Shown one piece after another: positions 33,141-41,945 of a stretch of 64,000 bases of DNA. The position numbers and the translations under genes are program-made. Within the stretch, counting starts at the first letter, position 1; each line of letters opens with the position of its first letter. This stretch comes from a bacterium (GTDB lineage Bacteria > Joyebacterota > Joyebacteria > Joyebacterales > Joyebacteraceae). Under the pieces are notes generated by a model. That model had not been told where the DNA came from and ran no database searches. It was given only the letters and a program-made list of their open reading frames with translations. Location of the stretch: positions 31,743 through 95,742 of the forward strand of contig JAPEKQ010000009.1 in assembly GCA_029990205.1 (NCBI GenBank), given 5' to 3'.

Positions 33141-35552
33141 TCAGTCGCCGGAGACCGTCTCAAGGATGAAGACGGATCCCTCGTATGCAGCGAGCGTCAC
33201 GGTCATCACGCGATCACCGCTGACCTCCGCGGGCTCGAATACCGCCCCGCTCACGGCGTCACGGACGACCATCGACAGCGCACCCCGGTCGGTCACGTCA
33301 GGATCAGACACGAATCCGAGCGGCACGTTGACCGTCACACCCTCATCCGAGACGTTCATCACGACGACGGCCGAGCCGTCCTCACCGTCGCGGCGGTACG
33401 CGTAGACCGGGCCGTCCGCCAGGAGCGTCTCGAACGAACCGTAGACCAGACACGGGTTGTCGCGCCGGATGGCGATGAGATCACGGTAGTAGCCGTGCAT
33501 CGCTGCGCGGTCCGGATCCTGTTCCCAGTTCCACGGGAACGTGCGCCGGCAGTCCGGGTCGTGCGCCCCGTCCAGCGCCACCTCGTCGCCGTAGTAGATG
33601 TGCGGCGCGCCGACATACGTCATCGCGAAGAGCGCGGCGAGCCGCACTTTCGAGGGGTTGCCGCCGCACTCGCGGAGGAATCGCACGGTGTCGTGACTCC
33701 CGACGAGGTTCATCTGCGCGAGCACGCCCTCCCGCGCATAGATGAGCCGCCCCGGTGCAAGCGTCCGGTCGAACTCGTCCGCGGCCATGCTCTCCTGCGC
33801 GATGAACTTGAGGACCGGCTCGCGGAAGAATGCGTAGTTCATCACGGCGTCGTAGTACCGGCCGTTGACATACTGCGGGGACGGCCCCCACAGCTCGCCG
33901 TTGATGTAGGCGTCGGGCTTGACGCTCTTGACGCGCTCACGGAAGAGCTCCCAGAACCAGAACGGCACTTCGCCGGCGACGTCGAGCCGGTACCCGTCGA
34001 CGTCGATCTCAGCGAGCCAGTACTCGGCAACGTCAAGCAGGTGGTTGACGAGCGGCCAGTTCGGCTCGGCGTCATCGATGTCGGTGACACCGTTCTCCTG
34101 GTCGTTCGGTCGCGAGAGGTCGAAGTTGAAGTTCGGCATCTGTCCGAATCCCCACCAGCAGTCGTAGTCGTCCCTGCCGCCGCTCAACTGGCCCTCCGGG
34201 AGCGGCCACCGGTGCCACTCGTACCAGTCCCAGTACTCGGACTCCACGCCCTTCTCCCGGGTGTCGGAGAAGGCCCAGTGCGTCTCGCCCGTGTGGTTGA
34301 TGGCGAGGTCGAGCACGACCCGGATGCCGCGTTCGTGACAGTCGGCAACGAATGCGGCGAACTCCTCGTTCGTCCCCATGTGCGGGTCGATGCGTCGGTA
34401 GTCGACCGCGTCGTACTTGTGACTGCTCTTGGACTCGAACAGAGGGTTGAAGTAGAGAATCGTCACTCCGAGGTCATCGAGGTAGTCGAGCCCTTCACTG
34501 AGACCGGCGATGTCGCCGCCGTAGAACGAGTACCAGTCCGGCTTCCCATCGGTGCGATAGGGACTCACCGCAAGCCCCGCGATGTCGTACCAGTCCTCGA
34601 CGAAGTGGAAGTACTCACCGTTGGTCTTCCCGGACGCCGGCAGATCCGTGCGCCCCTCGTAGTACCACTCCGTGAAGTCCGGATCGTTGTCGGTGCTCCC
34701 GTTCCTGAACCGCTCGGGGAAGATCTGGTAGATGACGCCTTCCTTGACCCAGTCGGGGGTCTCGAAGGCTGCGTAATCGGCGACGCGAAGCACGTAGTAG
34801 CCGGCGTCGTCCATGGTCTCGGACGGCTCGACGCCGTTCGGACCGACCCACATGACGGTCTCGCCGTCAGCGAGCGCGAACCGGTACTCGAAGCGCTCAC
34901 CGAGCGAAAGCTGTCGGGTGTAGTAGTCGTACGTCCCGTCGGTGTCGGACAGCTCCATCTGGTATCCGCCGGATGACTCGCCGGCGACCCAGACGGAGAC
35001 GCGGTCGACGTCACCGGCCCACGCGCGAACGCGGAGCGTGACCGACCCGTCCGAAGCGACCGCGCGCTCCCACGCGTCCTCGCTGTGCGAAAGGCCTTCG
35101 GTCGTGATCTTGCCGTCGCCGCGCTGCATGTGAACGCCTTCGAACGACGAGTCGACTCGGAGTACGGAGTTCTGACCGCCGTACCCGTCGTCGCGGAAGT
35201 CCTCGGCCGTCTCGTCCGTTATCCAGTTCCCGTCCGCGACGAACTTGTACTGGTACTCACCCTCGGTGAGCATGAGCATCATCTGCCAGACGTCGCCGGT
35301 CCTCGTCATCAGGGTGGCTTCTGGATTCCACGAGTTGAACGTTCCCGCCAGGAACACTCTGTCGTAGTCGGTGTCCGTCCGGAACTCGAAACGCACCTTC
35401 TTGAGCGCCGACTGCTCACCCGCTTCCGCCGTTGGATCGCCCGAGACGGTCTGCGGCGAGCAGGCTGTCACGGCCACGACCAGGAGACAGAGCATCAGCA
35501 CCCGGTGTGCGAGCCGGACGATCGGTCGCGGTCTGCCACGATATCGAGACAT
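33141..35552 (-). CDS. Lipoprotein alpha-amylase/neopullulanase (GH13) with CBM48-type modules
   Basis: 803 residues. ATG at 35552 behind GGAGGG; lipobox VVAVTAC (Cys31). Residues 45-125 are a CBM48 module (VFLAGTFNSWNPEATLM ... GEYQYKFVADGNW). Residues 130-270 resemble the N-terminal domain of neopullulanases. The GH13 barrel has all four regions: DLAINH, GYRLDVAGE (nucleophile Asp), INGELWG (acid/base Glu) and GSHDTVRF. Expected to cut alpha-1,4 (and possibly 1,6) links of starch, pullulan or cyclodextrins at the cell surface or periplasm. Fits with the other starch-binding proteins in the window. Confidence 0.93.
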   Translation of the reverse strand: MSRYRGRPRPIVRLAHRVLMLCLLVVAVTACSPQTVSGDPTAEAGEQSALKKVRFEFRTDTDYDRVFLAGTFNSWNPEATLMTRTGDVWQMMLMLTEGEYQYKFVADGNWITDETAEDFRDDGYGGQNSVLRVDSSFEGVHMQRGDGKITTEGLSHSEDAWERAVASDGSVTLRVRAWAGDVDRVSVWVAGESSGGYQMELSDTDGTYDYYTRQLSLGERFEYRFALADGETVMWVGPNGVEPSETMDDAGYYVLRVADYAAFETPDWVKEGVIYQIFPERFRNGSTDNDPDFTEWYYEGRTDLPASGKTNGEYFHFVEDWYDIAGLAVSPYRTDGKPDWYSFYGGDIAGLSEGLDYLDDLGVTILYFNPLFESKSSHKYDAVDYRRIDPHMGTNEEFAAFVADCHERGIRVVLDLAINHTGETHWAFSDTREKGVESEYWDWYEWHRWPLPEGQLSGGRDDYDCWWGFGQMPNFNFDLSRPNDQENGVTDIDDAEPNWPLVNHLLDVAEYWLAEIDVDGYRLDVAGEVPFWFWELFRERVKSVKPDAYINGELWGPSPQYVNGRYYDAVMNYAFFREPVLKFIAQESMAADEFDRTLAPGRLIYAREGVLAQMNLVGSHDTVRFLRECGGNPSKVRLAALFAMTYVGAPHIYYGDEVALDGAHDPDCRRTFPWNWEQDPDRAAMHGYYRDLIAIRRDNPCLVYGSFETLLADGPVYAYRRDGEDGSAVVVMNVSDEGVTVNVPLGFVSDPDVTDRGALSMVVRDAVSGAVFEPAEVSGDRVMTVTLAAYEGSVFILETVSGD

Positions 35553-35663
35553 GGGTATCCCTCCGGTCGCGGCGACGCTCGGTCGCCGACCCTGTTGGTG
35601 GATTGACATGTACGATCCGGTGCCCCGCGGCCGCGGCCGGCTCACGGGACGCATGGAGGGATT

Positions 35664-36875
35664 CTACCGCAGAGCGGCCTTGAAGTCGAACGTCTCGGTC
35701 ACGAGCGCATCGCCGTGGTGCCCGACATCGAGCCCCCGCCCGATCATGGTGCCGAGTTCGCGGACACCGGTCCGCGAGCCGATGACGATGGCGCCGACGA
35801 GAACGCCGTCCTCGAGGACGACCTTCCTGTACAGACCGGCCGATTCGTCCGAATGAACGTACTCCACGCACCCCTCCTGCCCGCAGGCGGACTCGCCGAC
35901 CGAGAAGACGTGGATACCCGTGATCTTGAGCGTGTTCGAGGGCGGGACGGGGACGTATGGCTTCGACTCGTCCCCGGTGACGAACCGGGCCGCAACATCA
36001 GCCTGCGCTATCGCGACCGGCACGATGCCCCAGCTGATCCCCTGAAACTCTGCTACATCGCCGACGGCGTAGACATCCGGAACGCTCGTCCGCATCCCCT
36101 CGTCCACGATGACTGCGCGGTCGGTCGCGATACCACTCCCCTCGAGGAACGAGATGGCGCTCCGTATGCCCGTGGAGACAACGACGGCCTCCGCGGGAAT
36201 CGTGCGGCCGTCCTTGAGCGACACACCTGTGACGCTCCCTTCGCCCTGGATCGTCTCGGTCTGAGCCGACGTGAGGATCGTGATGCCGATCTTCTCGACG
36301 GCGCGCTGGAGAAGCGCCGCGCCCTGCTCGTCGAGCTGCCGCGGCAGGAGCCAGTCGGCGAACTCGAGGACCGTGACATCGAGCCCTGCGTGGCAGAGAC
36401 CGCGCGCCGATTCGAGCCCGAGAAGCCCTCCGCCGATGACGACCGCGTCCTTCCGTCCCTGAACCCACTCGCGAAGCGCGAGCGCGTCACCCGCGCTCCT
36501 GACCGAGAAGACGCCGCCAAGATCGACGCCGGGGATCGGCGGAACGAACGCGTCCGCGCCGCTGGCGACGACCAGCTTGTCCCACTCGACGTTCTCGCCT
36601 GTGTCGAGCGTCAGCGAGTGAGACGCGGGATCGACCGACGCTACTGTCGTCGACAGCTGGACGTCGATCCCCTTCGACGCATACCAGTCGGCGGGGAACG
36701 CCAGCACGTCAGCGATCTCAAGTTCGCCGGCGATCAGCTCTGGGAGCTTCGGACGGAAGTAGAAGTGGGACGGCTCCGAGGTGATGATCTGAACGTCCGC
36801 GCTGTCGTCGAGCTCGCGGATCCGCCGGGCCGTCGTCACACCGGCGACCCCGTTCCCTATGATGACGACGCGCAT
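35664..36875 (-). CDS. FAD-dependent NAD(P)H:rubredoxin oxidoreductase-like protein
   Basis: 403 residues of the two-dinucleotide-fold flavoprotein class. The FAD site is VIIGNGVAGVTTARRI, the NAD(P)H site VIGGGLLGLESARGL, and the second FAD contact DVYAVGDVAEF. It begins 84 nt after a rubredoxin gene, so it most likely reduces rubredoxin in an oxygen/peroxide detoxification chain feeding the ferritin-like proteins upstream. Nitrite-reductase-type use is possible but less supported. Confidence 0.88.
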   Translation of the reverse strand: MRVVIIGNGVAGVTTARRIRELDDSADVQIITSEPSHFYFRPKLPELIAGELEIADVLAFPADWYASKGIDVQLSTTVASVDPASHSLTLDTGENVEWDKLVVASGADAFVPPIPGVDLGGVFSVRSAGDALALREWVQGRKDAVVIGGGLLGLESARGLCHAGLDVTVLEFADWLLPRQLDEQGAALLQRAVEKIGITILTSAQTETIQGEGSVTGVSLKDGRTIPAEAVVVSTGIRSAISFLEGSGIATDRAVIVDEGMRTSVPDVYAVGDVAEFQGISWGIVPVAIAQADVAARFVTGDESKPYVPVPPSNTLKITGIHVFSVGESACGQEGCVEYVHSDESAGLYRKVVLEDGVLVGAIVIGSRTGVRELGTMIGRGLDVGHHGDALVTETFDFKAALR

Positions 36876-36959
36876 CGTACACCCCCCGGATGAAGAACGG
36901 CTCGCGGCCCGCCGGAGCAGACGCTCCGAACGCGATGACCGCGAGCCGAGATCGTGAGT

Positions 36960-37115
36960 CTAGGCTTCTTCGAACTGGTCCTTCGACGCGCCACAGACCG
37001 GGCAGACCCAGTCGTCGGGCAGCTGGTCGAAGGGCGTCTGCGCCTCGATACCGTTGTCCGGATCACCCTGGTCGGGATCGTAGACGTACCCGCAGACCAT
37101 GCATCGGAATTTCAT
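36960..37115 (-). CDS. Rubredoxin
   Basis: 51 residues, full length for the family. The iron site is C5-M-V-C8-G-Y and C38-P-V-C41-G-A. The start ATG at 37115 follows AAGGGGAAG and the stop of the upstream ferritin-like gene lies 1 nt away. A small electron carrier between the FAD reductase and rubrerythrin-type proteins. Confidence 0.96.
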   Translation of the reverse strand: MKFRCMVCGYVYDPDQGDPDNGIEAQTPFDQLPDDWVCPVCGASKDQFEEA

Positions 37116-37116
37116 G

Positions 37117-37626
37117 TTACTTCCCCTTTTCCTTCGCCTTGCGGACCTTCTCAAGACGCTTCGAGATCTGTGTCACATGGCTCTTCTCTTCATCGATCAG
37201 CCTCTCGAGGGCCTTCTTCGTCTTACGCTTCCTGGTGGCCATGTAGGCTTCGGTGTAGTAGAGGACGGCGTCCTTCTCGACCTGGAGCGCCAGCTCGAGC
37301 GCGGACTCGGGGTTGAACTTGCGCCTGAGCATCTTCTCCATGCTACCGATGTGCTTGAAGATGCCGCCGTCGACGAGCGAGCAGACATACGACGAGACAT
37401 CGGCGTCGACCTCGACCGTCATCTTGCCCATGCCGCCCTTGGTCCCGAGTTCGAGCGACTCGAAGAATGCCAGATGTCCCTTCTCATCCTTGGCCAGGCG
37501 CCTGAAGATGCGCTTCGTCCCCGGGTCGTCGGCCTTCTCGGCCATCTTCGTGTAGAACTCGAGCCCTGCCTGCTCGATACACATGCCGACCCTGTAGACC
37601 TCGTCCTCGTTCAGATACTGGATCAT
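37117..37626 (-). CDS. Rubrerythrin-like ferritin-fold protein without rubredoxin domain
   Basis: 169 residues. Two ExxH-type diiron halves are visible: [19 protein letters not shown] with [13 protein letters not shown], and [13 protein letters not shown] with [10 protein letters not shown]. This is a ferritin-like diiron fold; rubrerythrins reduce hydrogen peroxide with electrons from rubredoxin, which is encoded immediately downstream. The C-terminus is Lys-rich ([10 protein letters not shown]). The electron-donor domain is thus supplied in trans. Confidence 0.88.
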   Translation of the reverse strand: MIQYLNEDEVYRVGMCIEQAGLEFYTKMAEKADDPGTKRIFRRLAKDEKGHLAFFESLELGTKGGMGKMTVEVDADVSSYVCSLVDGGIFKHIGSMEKMLRRKFNPESALELALQVEKDAVLYYTEAYMATRKRKTKKALERLIDEEKSHVTQISKRLEKVRKAKEKGK

Positions 37627-37679
37627 CGGGGATCCTCCCTCGCGTGTCGCGGCACGCGGAACGTGGGTCCGTGCTCCGT

Positions 37680-38132
37680 CTAGTTCTCCGTCAGTATGTT
37701 CTCGTCGTATTCCTTCTCGAGCAGGAGCTTGTGCTTGGCCTCCTCGCTTGCCAGGAACTCGAAGAGTTCACGAAGCTCCGACTCGTCACTGATAGATGCA
37801 AGATGCAGATACAGGTTGCGGGCCATCTCCTCACGCTTCATCGCGACGGTGAGAACCTGCTGGTAGTCCATCGTTGGAGAAAAGTCAACGTCCTCGGCAT
37901 ACTCCGCGATCTTCAGATCCGGGATATCGCGAACGTGCGCCTCCGGGATGCCGCTGATGTCGATGGACATCAGACGACGCTTGTGTCCCTCCTCCATCCT
38001 CGCGAGGCCGCGCAGCATGTCGGCGATGTTGGCGTGTGTGACCATATCGGCGGCCGCCGTGTAGGCGTCAACGGCCTCCTGTTCCTGCTGGATGGCGAAC
38101 TCCACTGTTTCCTCGAACTGCGCTCTCTCCAT
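37680..38132 (-). CDS. Second ferritin-like diiron protein
   Basis: 150 residues from an ATG at 38132 behind GGAGGTGAGAGGC. Iron ligands are visible as EQEAVDAYTAAADM with RMEEGHKRRL and REEMARNLYLH with SEEAKHKLLLEKEYD. Similar to the YciE/rubrerythrin-like group. It starts the oxidative-stress operon (ferritin-like, ferritin-like, rubredoxin, FAD reductase). Probably a peroxide reductase or iron store of an anaerobe or microaerophile. Confidence 0.85.
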   Translation of the reverse strand: MERAQFEETVEFAIQQEQEAVDAYTAAADMVTHANIADMLRGLARMEEGHKRRLMSIDISGIPEAHVRDIPDLKIAEYAEDVDFSPTMDYQQVLTVAMKREEMARNLYLHLASISDESELRELFEFLASEEAKHKLLLEKEYDENILTEN

Positions 38133-38270
38133 GCCTCTCACCTCCACATCGATGTCGGTAGGGTTTCTCCGCTCCCTCCCTTTCGATGCACCAAGTACCA
38201 GAGCGTAGCGAGGCGGGCGTGACTGCGCAACAGGAAAGCGCGCCCGTCGCGGAGAGCCTCAGCCATGCGA

Positions 38271-38297
38271 AAGCGCCCCCGCCGGGCGGGAGCGCTT
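38271..38297 (-). terminator. Terminator-like hairpin upstream of the ferritin operon
   Basis: AAGCGC...GCGCTT stem with one mismatch and a GC core, 27 nt in total, followed on the minus strand by TCGC rather than a clear U tract. The 38133-38984 gap also contains a second hairpin, a promoter and a small frame described separately. Confidence 0.4.
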
Positions 38298-38436
38298 CCA
38301 GATAGACAGGGAACTCCGGAGGTACGGTCGCTCTACGATCAAACCGGGCTGCGGCTGACGCATTCCTGGCACCAAGAATTTTGCCCGTCTTCTCGCTCGA
38401 CGCACCCCCAGAGTGTCCCCGGCACTCAAAACGCGT

Positions 38437-38469
38437 CGCGGCCGAAAGGGCTCTCGCCCCTCGGCCGCG
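38437..38469 (-). terminator. Hairpin after the small 38475-38657 frame
   Basis: A 9-bp perfect stem (CGCGGCCGA / TCGGCCGCG) with further pairing inside, beginning 6 nt past the stop of the small frame; on the minus strand ACGCGTTTTGAG follows. Confidence 0.5.
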
Positions 38470-38474
38470 AACGG

Positions 38475-38657
38475 TCATGTTATCTTCATGTACTCCGGAC
38501 CGATCGTCGATATCCGGTCCGCCGGTACGTTCGTCCAGCACCTGGTGCTCGCCACCGAGTCAGGCAGTGCGTGCTCGTCGAGATGGAGTTCGACGAATCC
38601 GCCTGCCTCGAAGAGACAGATGTGCGAAAGGTATCTTACTGTCGACCCCTTGGGCAC
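38475..38657 (-). CDS. Hypothetical 60-residue protein
   Basis: A GTG at 38657 behind CAGGAGAAG opens a 60-codon frame (starting PKGSTVRYLSHICLFEAGGF, ending ISTIGPEYMKIT) that stops just before a hairpin. A sigma-70-like promoter lies 75 nt upstream. Promoter, ribosome binding site and terminator in order make this a plausible small gene. The sequence is not recognised. Confidence 0.45.
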   Translation of the reverse strand: MPKGSTVRYLSHICLFEAGGFVELHLDEHALPDSVASTRCWTNVPADRISTIGPEYMKIT

Positions 38658-38732
38658 GATGCTTCTCCTGATCTCCGGGGGACGGAGATGACCGCTGGGA
38701 GTCCGGTCGTCGGCTCTCTCGAACCGCACTAC

Positions 38733-38762
38733 ATTCTGTCACACGCGAAATCGAAAGGTCAA
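38733..38762 (-). promoter_or_regulatory. Candidate promoter of the small 60-residue frame
   Basis: Minus-strand TTGACC, 18-nt spacer, CAGAAT. Confidence 0.5.
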
Positions 38763-38984
38763 GGCAATTCCCGATGAGGATTCCATATGCCCGCCGGGAG
38801 ACCGCCCACCTCCGTCCGCCTTTCTCCGTCGGCCGAACGAAGCCCGGGAGGAGTCCGGACGTTGACACAGGCCCGTGCAGCGCCGGAAACTCACCGCTGT
38901 AGGAGCTTTCGCGGCTTGAAGCCCCCGCCCCGTTGCGCCATAATCGGAAGCTGAAAACGGTTCACGACCTGTCTGGAGACTTCA

Positions 38985-39914
38985 GTGCGTTCACGCCACA
39001 TCACGAATCTCGTCGGAAGCGCGCTTCTCGGAGCGTGGGTGGTCACGGCGGTCTGTCTCTCCGGCTGTGGCGAAGGCGACGCTTCGCTCTTCCCGCGGCT
39101 CTCCGCTGAGACGGCCGACGCAGTTGAGATCACGCGCGATGGTCGCAGTCTCTCGCTCGCTCGGGACGCCGACGGCTGGCAGGTCATCCTCCAGCACGGA
39201 CCCGGACGCGCCGACGACGGCGCCGTCGATGAGTTCCTCACCCTCCTCGGTCGCTCCACGCGCGACGAGATCGTCTCCGGTGGAGGCGACCAGTTGGCGA
39301 CGCTCGGACTCTCCGACGGCGGGACCGGGCGGATCCTCGTCGCGTCATCAGGTCGTCCGGTCGTCGATGCCCTCATCGGCGCGGACGCGCCCGGGGCGTC
39401 ACGGGTCTTCCTGATGCCCGACGGCGGCCGAGACGTGTTCGTCTCCCCCGATGGACTGGCGGACCTGCTCCGATTGCCGACGGACGACTGGCGCGACCAC
39501 CGCATCATGTCCTTCAGGCTTCCCGATGTCGTCGGTCTGGAGCTCGTCAATCAGGGTGAGACGATGGTCATCGTACCGGTCGAAGGACGCTGGCACATGA
39601 CGCGCCCCGTCGACCAGGATGTCGACAAGCGATTCGTCGATGCGCTCCTGTTCTCGCTTTCGGAACTCGAAGCCGTGGGATTCGAGAACGGACGGACACC
39701 TCTCGAGTGCGGCTTCGGCGAGAGCGGCCGGGACGGCCTCGGCTCCGCGACGGTCCGGTTCGCGACCGGGCCACCGCAGAGCGTTCTCTTCGGCGGTGGC
39801 CGCGGAGACATGTGGTACACGATGCGTCCCGACCGGGACGACATCTACCTGCTGCCGCTTGAGTTCATCGAGTCGATCTTCGGAGACGGAACGGGTGAAC
39901 CTCCCGCGCGGTAG
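38985..39914 (+). CDS. DUF4340-like lipoprotein
   Basis: 309 residues from a GTG behind CTGGAGACTTCA. The lipobox is CLSGC (Cys near residue 28). The mature part has the repeat pattern of DUF4340 (VEITRDGRSLSLARDADGWQ, DEFLTLLGRSTRDEIVSGGG, then a second copy RWHMTRPVDQDVDKRFVDAL). Such proteins often accompany gliding or ABC-transporter-like membrane complexes; here it stands alone. Its last 70 bp overlap the end of the convergent symporter gene. Confidence 0.78.
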   Translation: MRSRHITNLVGSALLGAWVVTAVCLSGCGEGDASLFPRLSAETADAVEITRDGRSLSLARDADGWQVILQHGPGRADDGAVDEFLTLLGRSTRDEIVSGGGDQLATLGLSDGGTGRILVASSGRPVVDALIGADAPGASRVFLMPDGGRDVFVSPDGLADLLRLPTDDWRDHRIMSFRLPDVVGLELVNQGETMVIVPVEGRWHMTRPVDQDVDKRFVDALLFSLSELEAVGFENGRTPLECGFGESGRDGLGSATVRFATGPPQSVLFGGGRGDMWYTMRPDRDDIYLLPLEFIESIFGDGTGEPPAR

Positions 39915-41548
39915 CGGAGCAGACGGCGCCCGAGACCGGTGAACGCCAGCGACACCAGAACCGACAGCGCGAAGAAGTACCACACCCACCCGGGCAGTCC
40001 GGCGACGACCGTCGACGGGACGCCGAATCTCCACCAATCCACCGAGAGCACGAAGAGTGCCGTGACGAGCGCGCACCACCCGATCAGACGCGTGCGCCCC
40101 AGACCGCTCGCGGCGTCCTCGAACCACGCGTCATCTGCGGCCGACCCGATTCGGCCTTGGACCATCCGGCCGAGGATGATGTCAACGAGAAGCACGAGCG
40201 TTGCCGCCATCGCTGCGGGCACGACCGTCAGCATCCCCGGCCAGCTGAGCACACCGGCGTACGAGAGCGCGACAACGAGTTCGCCCGCGATGATGGAGAT
40301 GATGACTCCTGGAGCCGACACCCGGCGGATGTGGATGGCGGCGAAGAAGGCGGGAAAGAGCACGGCAAGCCCCGCGAACGCCTGGGTCGCGACCGAGAGT
40401 ATCGACGCGGGCGGGCGGATGGACAGGAGGAAGCCGCCGACAGCCATGGCGACGATGGCGACACGGCCGGCGAGTCCGCGCCCGCCCCTGCCGCGGCCGA
40501 ATACGTCCCGCTCGATGACCGAGCCCATCGTCAGCAGCTGCGAGTCCATCGTCGACATGATGCCGGCAAGCAGACCCGCACACGCGAGCGCGGCCAGCCA
40601 GTCTCCGCCGAGGTTCTCCATCAACATCGGAAGGATGCGGTCCGTCTCCTTCCCGACGAGTCCCGGAACGTGGAGACGACCGAGCGCGCCGATGGCGACC
40701 GGCAGGAAGAAGAGGACGCCCGTGACGATGGGATAGAGCGCCATGCTGATGACGATGGGCCTCTCCCCTCGCGCGGCGTAGAACCGCTGGAACAGCTGCG
40801 GGAGCATCGGATCGGCGAGGAACCAGAGCAGCATGTAGCTCGCCCAGATCCCGACGACAAGACTTCCGTCGCCACCCGGGCGCGACGTGAGCGCCGGGAA
40901 CCTCTCGGTCAGCGTCGTGAACGCACCTCCTCCTGTCGCGCGAACGACCACGAAGAGTCCGACCGCCAGCACGGCGGTCATGAGTATCCCCTGCGCGAAG
41001 TCGGTCCAGACAACCGAACGCATTCCACCCGCAAGCACATAGAGCGCGACGATGACGGTGACCAGTGCCGCGCCGATGACGTACGGAATGCCGAGGAGCG
41101 CCTCGAGTGCGTACCCGGCGGCCATCGGCTGGATAGCGAGGTAGGGCAGCGTGAACAGCGCCATCGCGCACGCGGTCACTCCGGCCGCGCCGCGCCCGAA
41201 CCGCGCCCCGATGAGTTCGGCGGGCGTGACCAGTCCGAGGCGACGTCCGATCCGGTGAGCCGGCAGACCGACGATCGCGAACGAGACCGCCATCAGGCCC
41301 GTTCCGATGGCCATGACCGGGTAGAAGCCGAGCCCGATCCGATACCCCGCGCCGGCGAAGCCGACGACGGTGAAGCCGCTGAAGTTCGTCGCCGCCATCG
41401 TGGCGAGGACCGCGAGCGGGCCGAGCAACCGCCCGGCGAGATAGTAGCCCGACGCGCCGCGGGCGACCGTATCGCGGCGGCGCGCGGCGAGCCCGACGCC
41501 CAGCACGACACAGAGGTAGAGCGCGACGACAGCGATCCGAACCGGCAA
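39845..41548 (-). CDS. Sodium:solute symporter (SSS family)
   Basis: 567 residues with about 13 membrane segments. Family marks include GYYLAGRLLGPLAVLATMAA, TNFSGFTVVGFAGAGYRIG and GVTACAMALFTLPYLAIQPM. It takes up a small organic solute with sodium; the substrate cannot be told. The start TTG at 41548 is chosen because GGGGAGGGACAC precedes it; an upstream in-frame extension would be built from 21-bp tandem repeats and is unlikely to be translated. Its 3' end overlaps the DUF4340 gene by 70 bp. Confidence 0.88.
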   Translation of the reverse strand: MPVRIAVVALYLCVVLGVGLAARRRDTVARGASGYYLAGRLLGPLAVLATMAATNFSGFTVVGFAGAGYRIGLGFYPVMAIGTGLMAVSFAIVGLPAHRIGRRLGLVTPAELIGARFGRGAAGVTACAMALFTLPYLAIQPMAAGYALEALLGIPYVIGAALVTVIVALYVLAGGMRSVVWTDFAQGILMTAVLAVGLFVVVRATGGGAFTTLTERFPALTSRPGGDGSLVVGIWASYMLLWFLADPMLPQLFQRFYAARGERPIVISMALYPIVTGVLFFLPVAIGALGRLHVPGLVGKETDRILPMLMENLGGDWLAALACAGLLAGIMSTMDSQLLTMGSVIERDVFGRGRGGRGLAGRVAIVAMAVGGFLLSIRPPASILSVATQAFAGLAVLFPAFFAAIHIRRVSAPGVIISIIAGELVVALSYAGVLSWPGMLTVVPAAMAATLVLLVDIILGRMVQGRIGSAADDAWFEDAASGLGRTRLIGWCALVTALFVLSVDWWRFGVPSTVVAGLPGWVWYFFALSVLVSLAFTGLGRRLLRYRAGGSPVPSPKIDSMNSSGSR

Positions 41549-41579
41549 GTGTCCCTCCCCGTTGATGCACAGCACGATG

Positions 41580-41663
41580 CAGACGCCCACGGCTGCTACG
41601 CAGACGCCCACGGCTGCTACGCAGACGCCCACGGCTGCTACGCAGACGCCCACGACTGCTACG
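41580..41663. repeat. Four 21-bp tandem repeats upstream of the symporter
   Basis: CAGACGCCCACGGCTGCTACG repeated four times head to tail (last copy with one change), followed by a partial unit. 21 bp is two helical turns, so the copies fall on one face of DNA. Not a CRISPR, as there are no spacers. Confidence 0.9.
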
Positions 41664-41667
41664 CAGA

Positions 41668-41695
41668 CGCGGCCACCCGAGTCTGGGTGGCCGCG
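41668..41695. terminator. Perfect 11-bp hairpin in the 41549-41945 gap
   Basis: CGCGGCCACCC and GGGTGGCCGCG with a 6-nt loop and no U tract on either strand. It may be a transcript end or leader structure. The rest of the gap holds the 21-bp repeats and the sigma-54 promoter, with no gene visible. Confidence 0.4.
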
Positions 41696-41859
41696 TGCCT
41701 GACATAACTCGGCGGGAGTATGCCATGCGTGCCACGAACCTGTCAATGCGTGCTCACCGCCTCCGCCCGCATCCCCTTGCGAATCGCTTGCCGACGCCCG
41801 CAGGGCGCGCCATGATACATCGAAAGGGGTACTTCTAGGGCGTTTCACATAAGGTGTTC

Positions 41860-41875
41860 AGGCACGCTTCTTGCT
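41860..41875 (+). promoter_or_regulatory. Sigma-54 promoter of the response-regulator gene
   Basis: AGGCACGCTTCTTGCT fits TGGCACG-N4-TTGCW at every key position except the first base, with correct GG/GC spacing. It lies 70 nt upstream of the GTG at 41946. Confidence 0.65.
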
Positions 41876-41945
41876 TCTTTGAGTCATCAGAAACACACGC
41901 TCTCGCGAGCCTATCGACTACGGAGTCACACCCTGGAGGCACCGG

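Noticed and set aside
32565-34976. 803-codon open frame on the plus strand opposite tldD and the amylase gene
   Set aside because: It spans two genes with clear family motifs on the other strand and has no recognisable domain or ribosome binding site.
38265-38777. 170-codon plus-strand frame in the 38.1-39.0 kb gap
   Set aside because: No ribosome binding site, it runs through two hairpins, and composition is not protein-like.
41580-41663. CRISPR array
   Set aside because: Repeats are directly adjacent without spacers and too short, and no cas gene is near.
41549-41848. N-terminal extension of the symporter through the 21-bp repeats
   Set aside because: It would be encoded by repeats and a hairpin; the TTG at 41548 has a good ribosome binding site.
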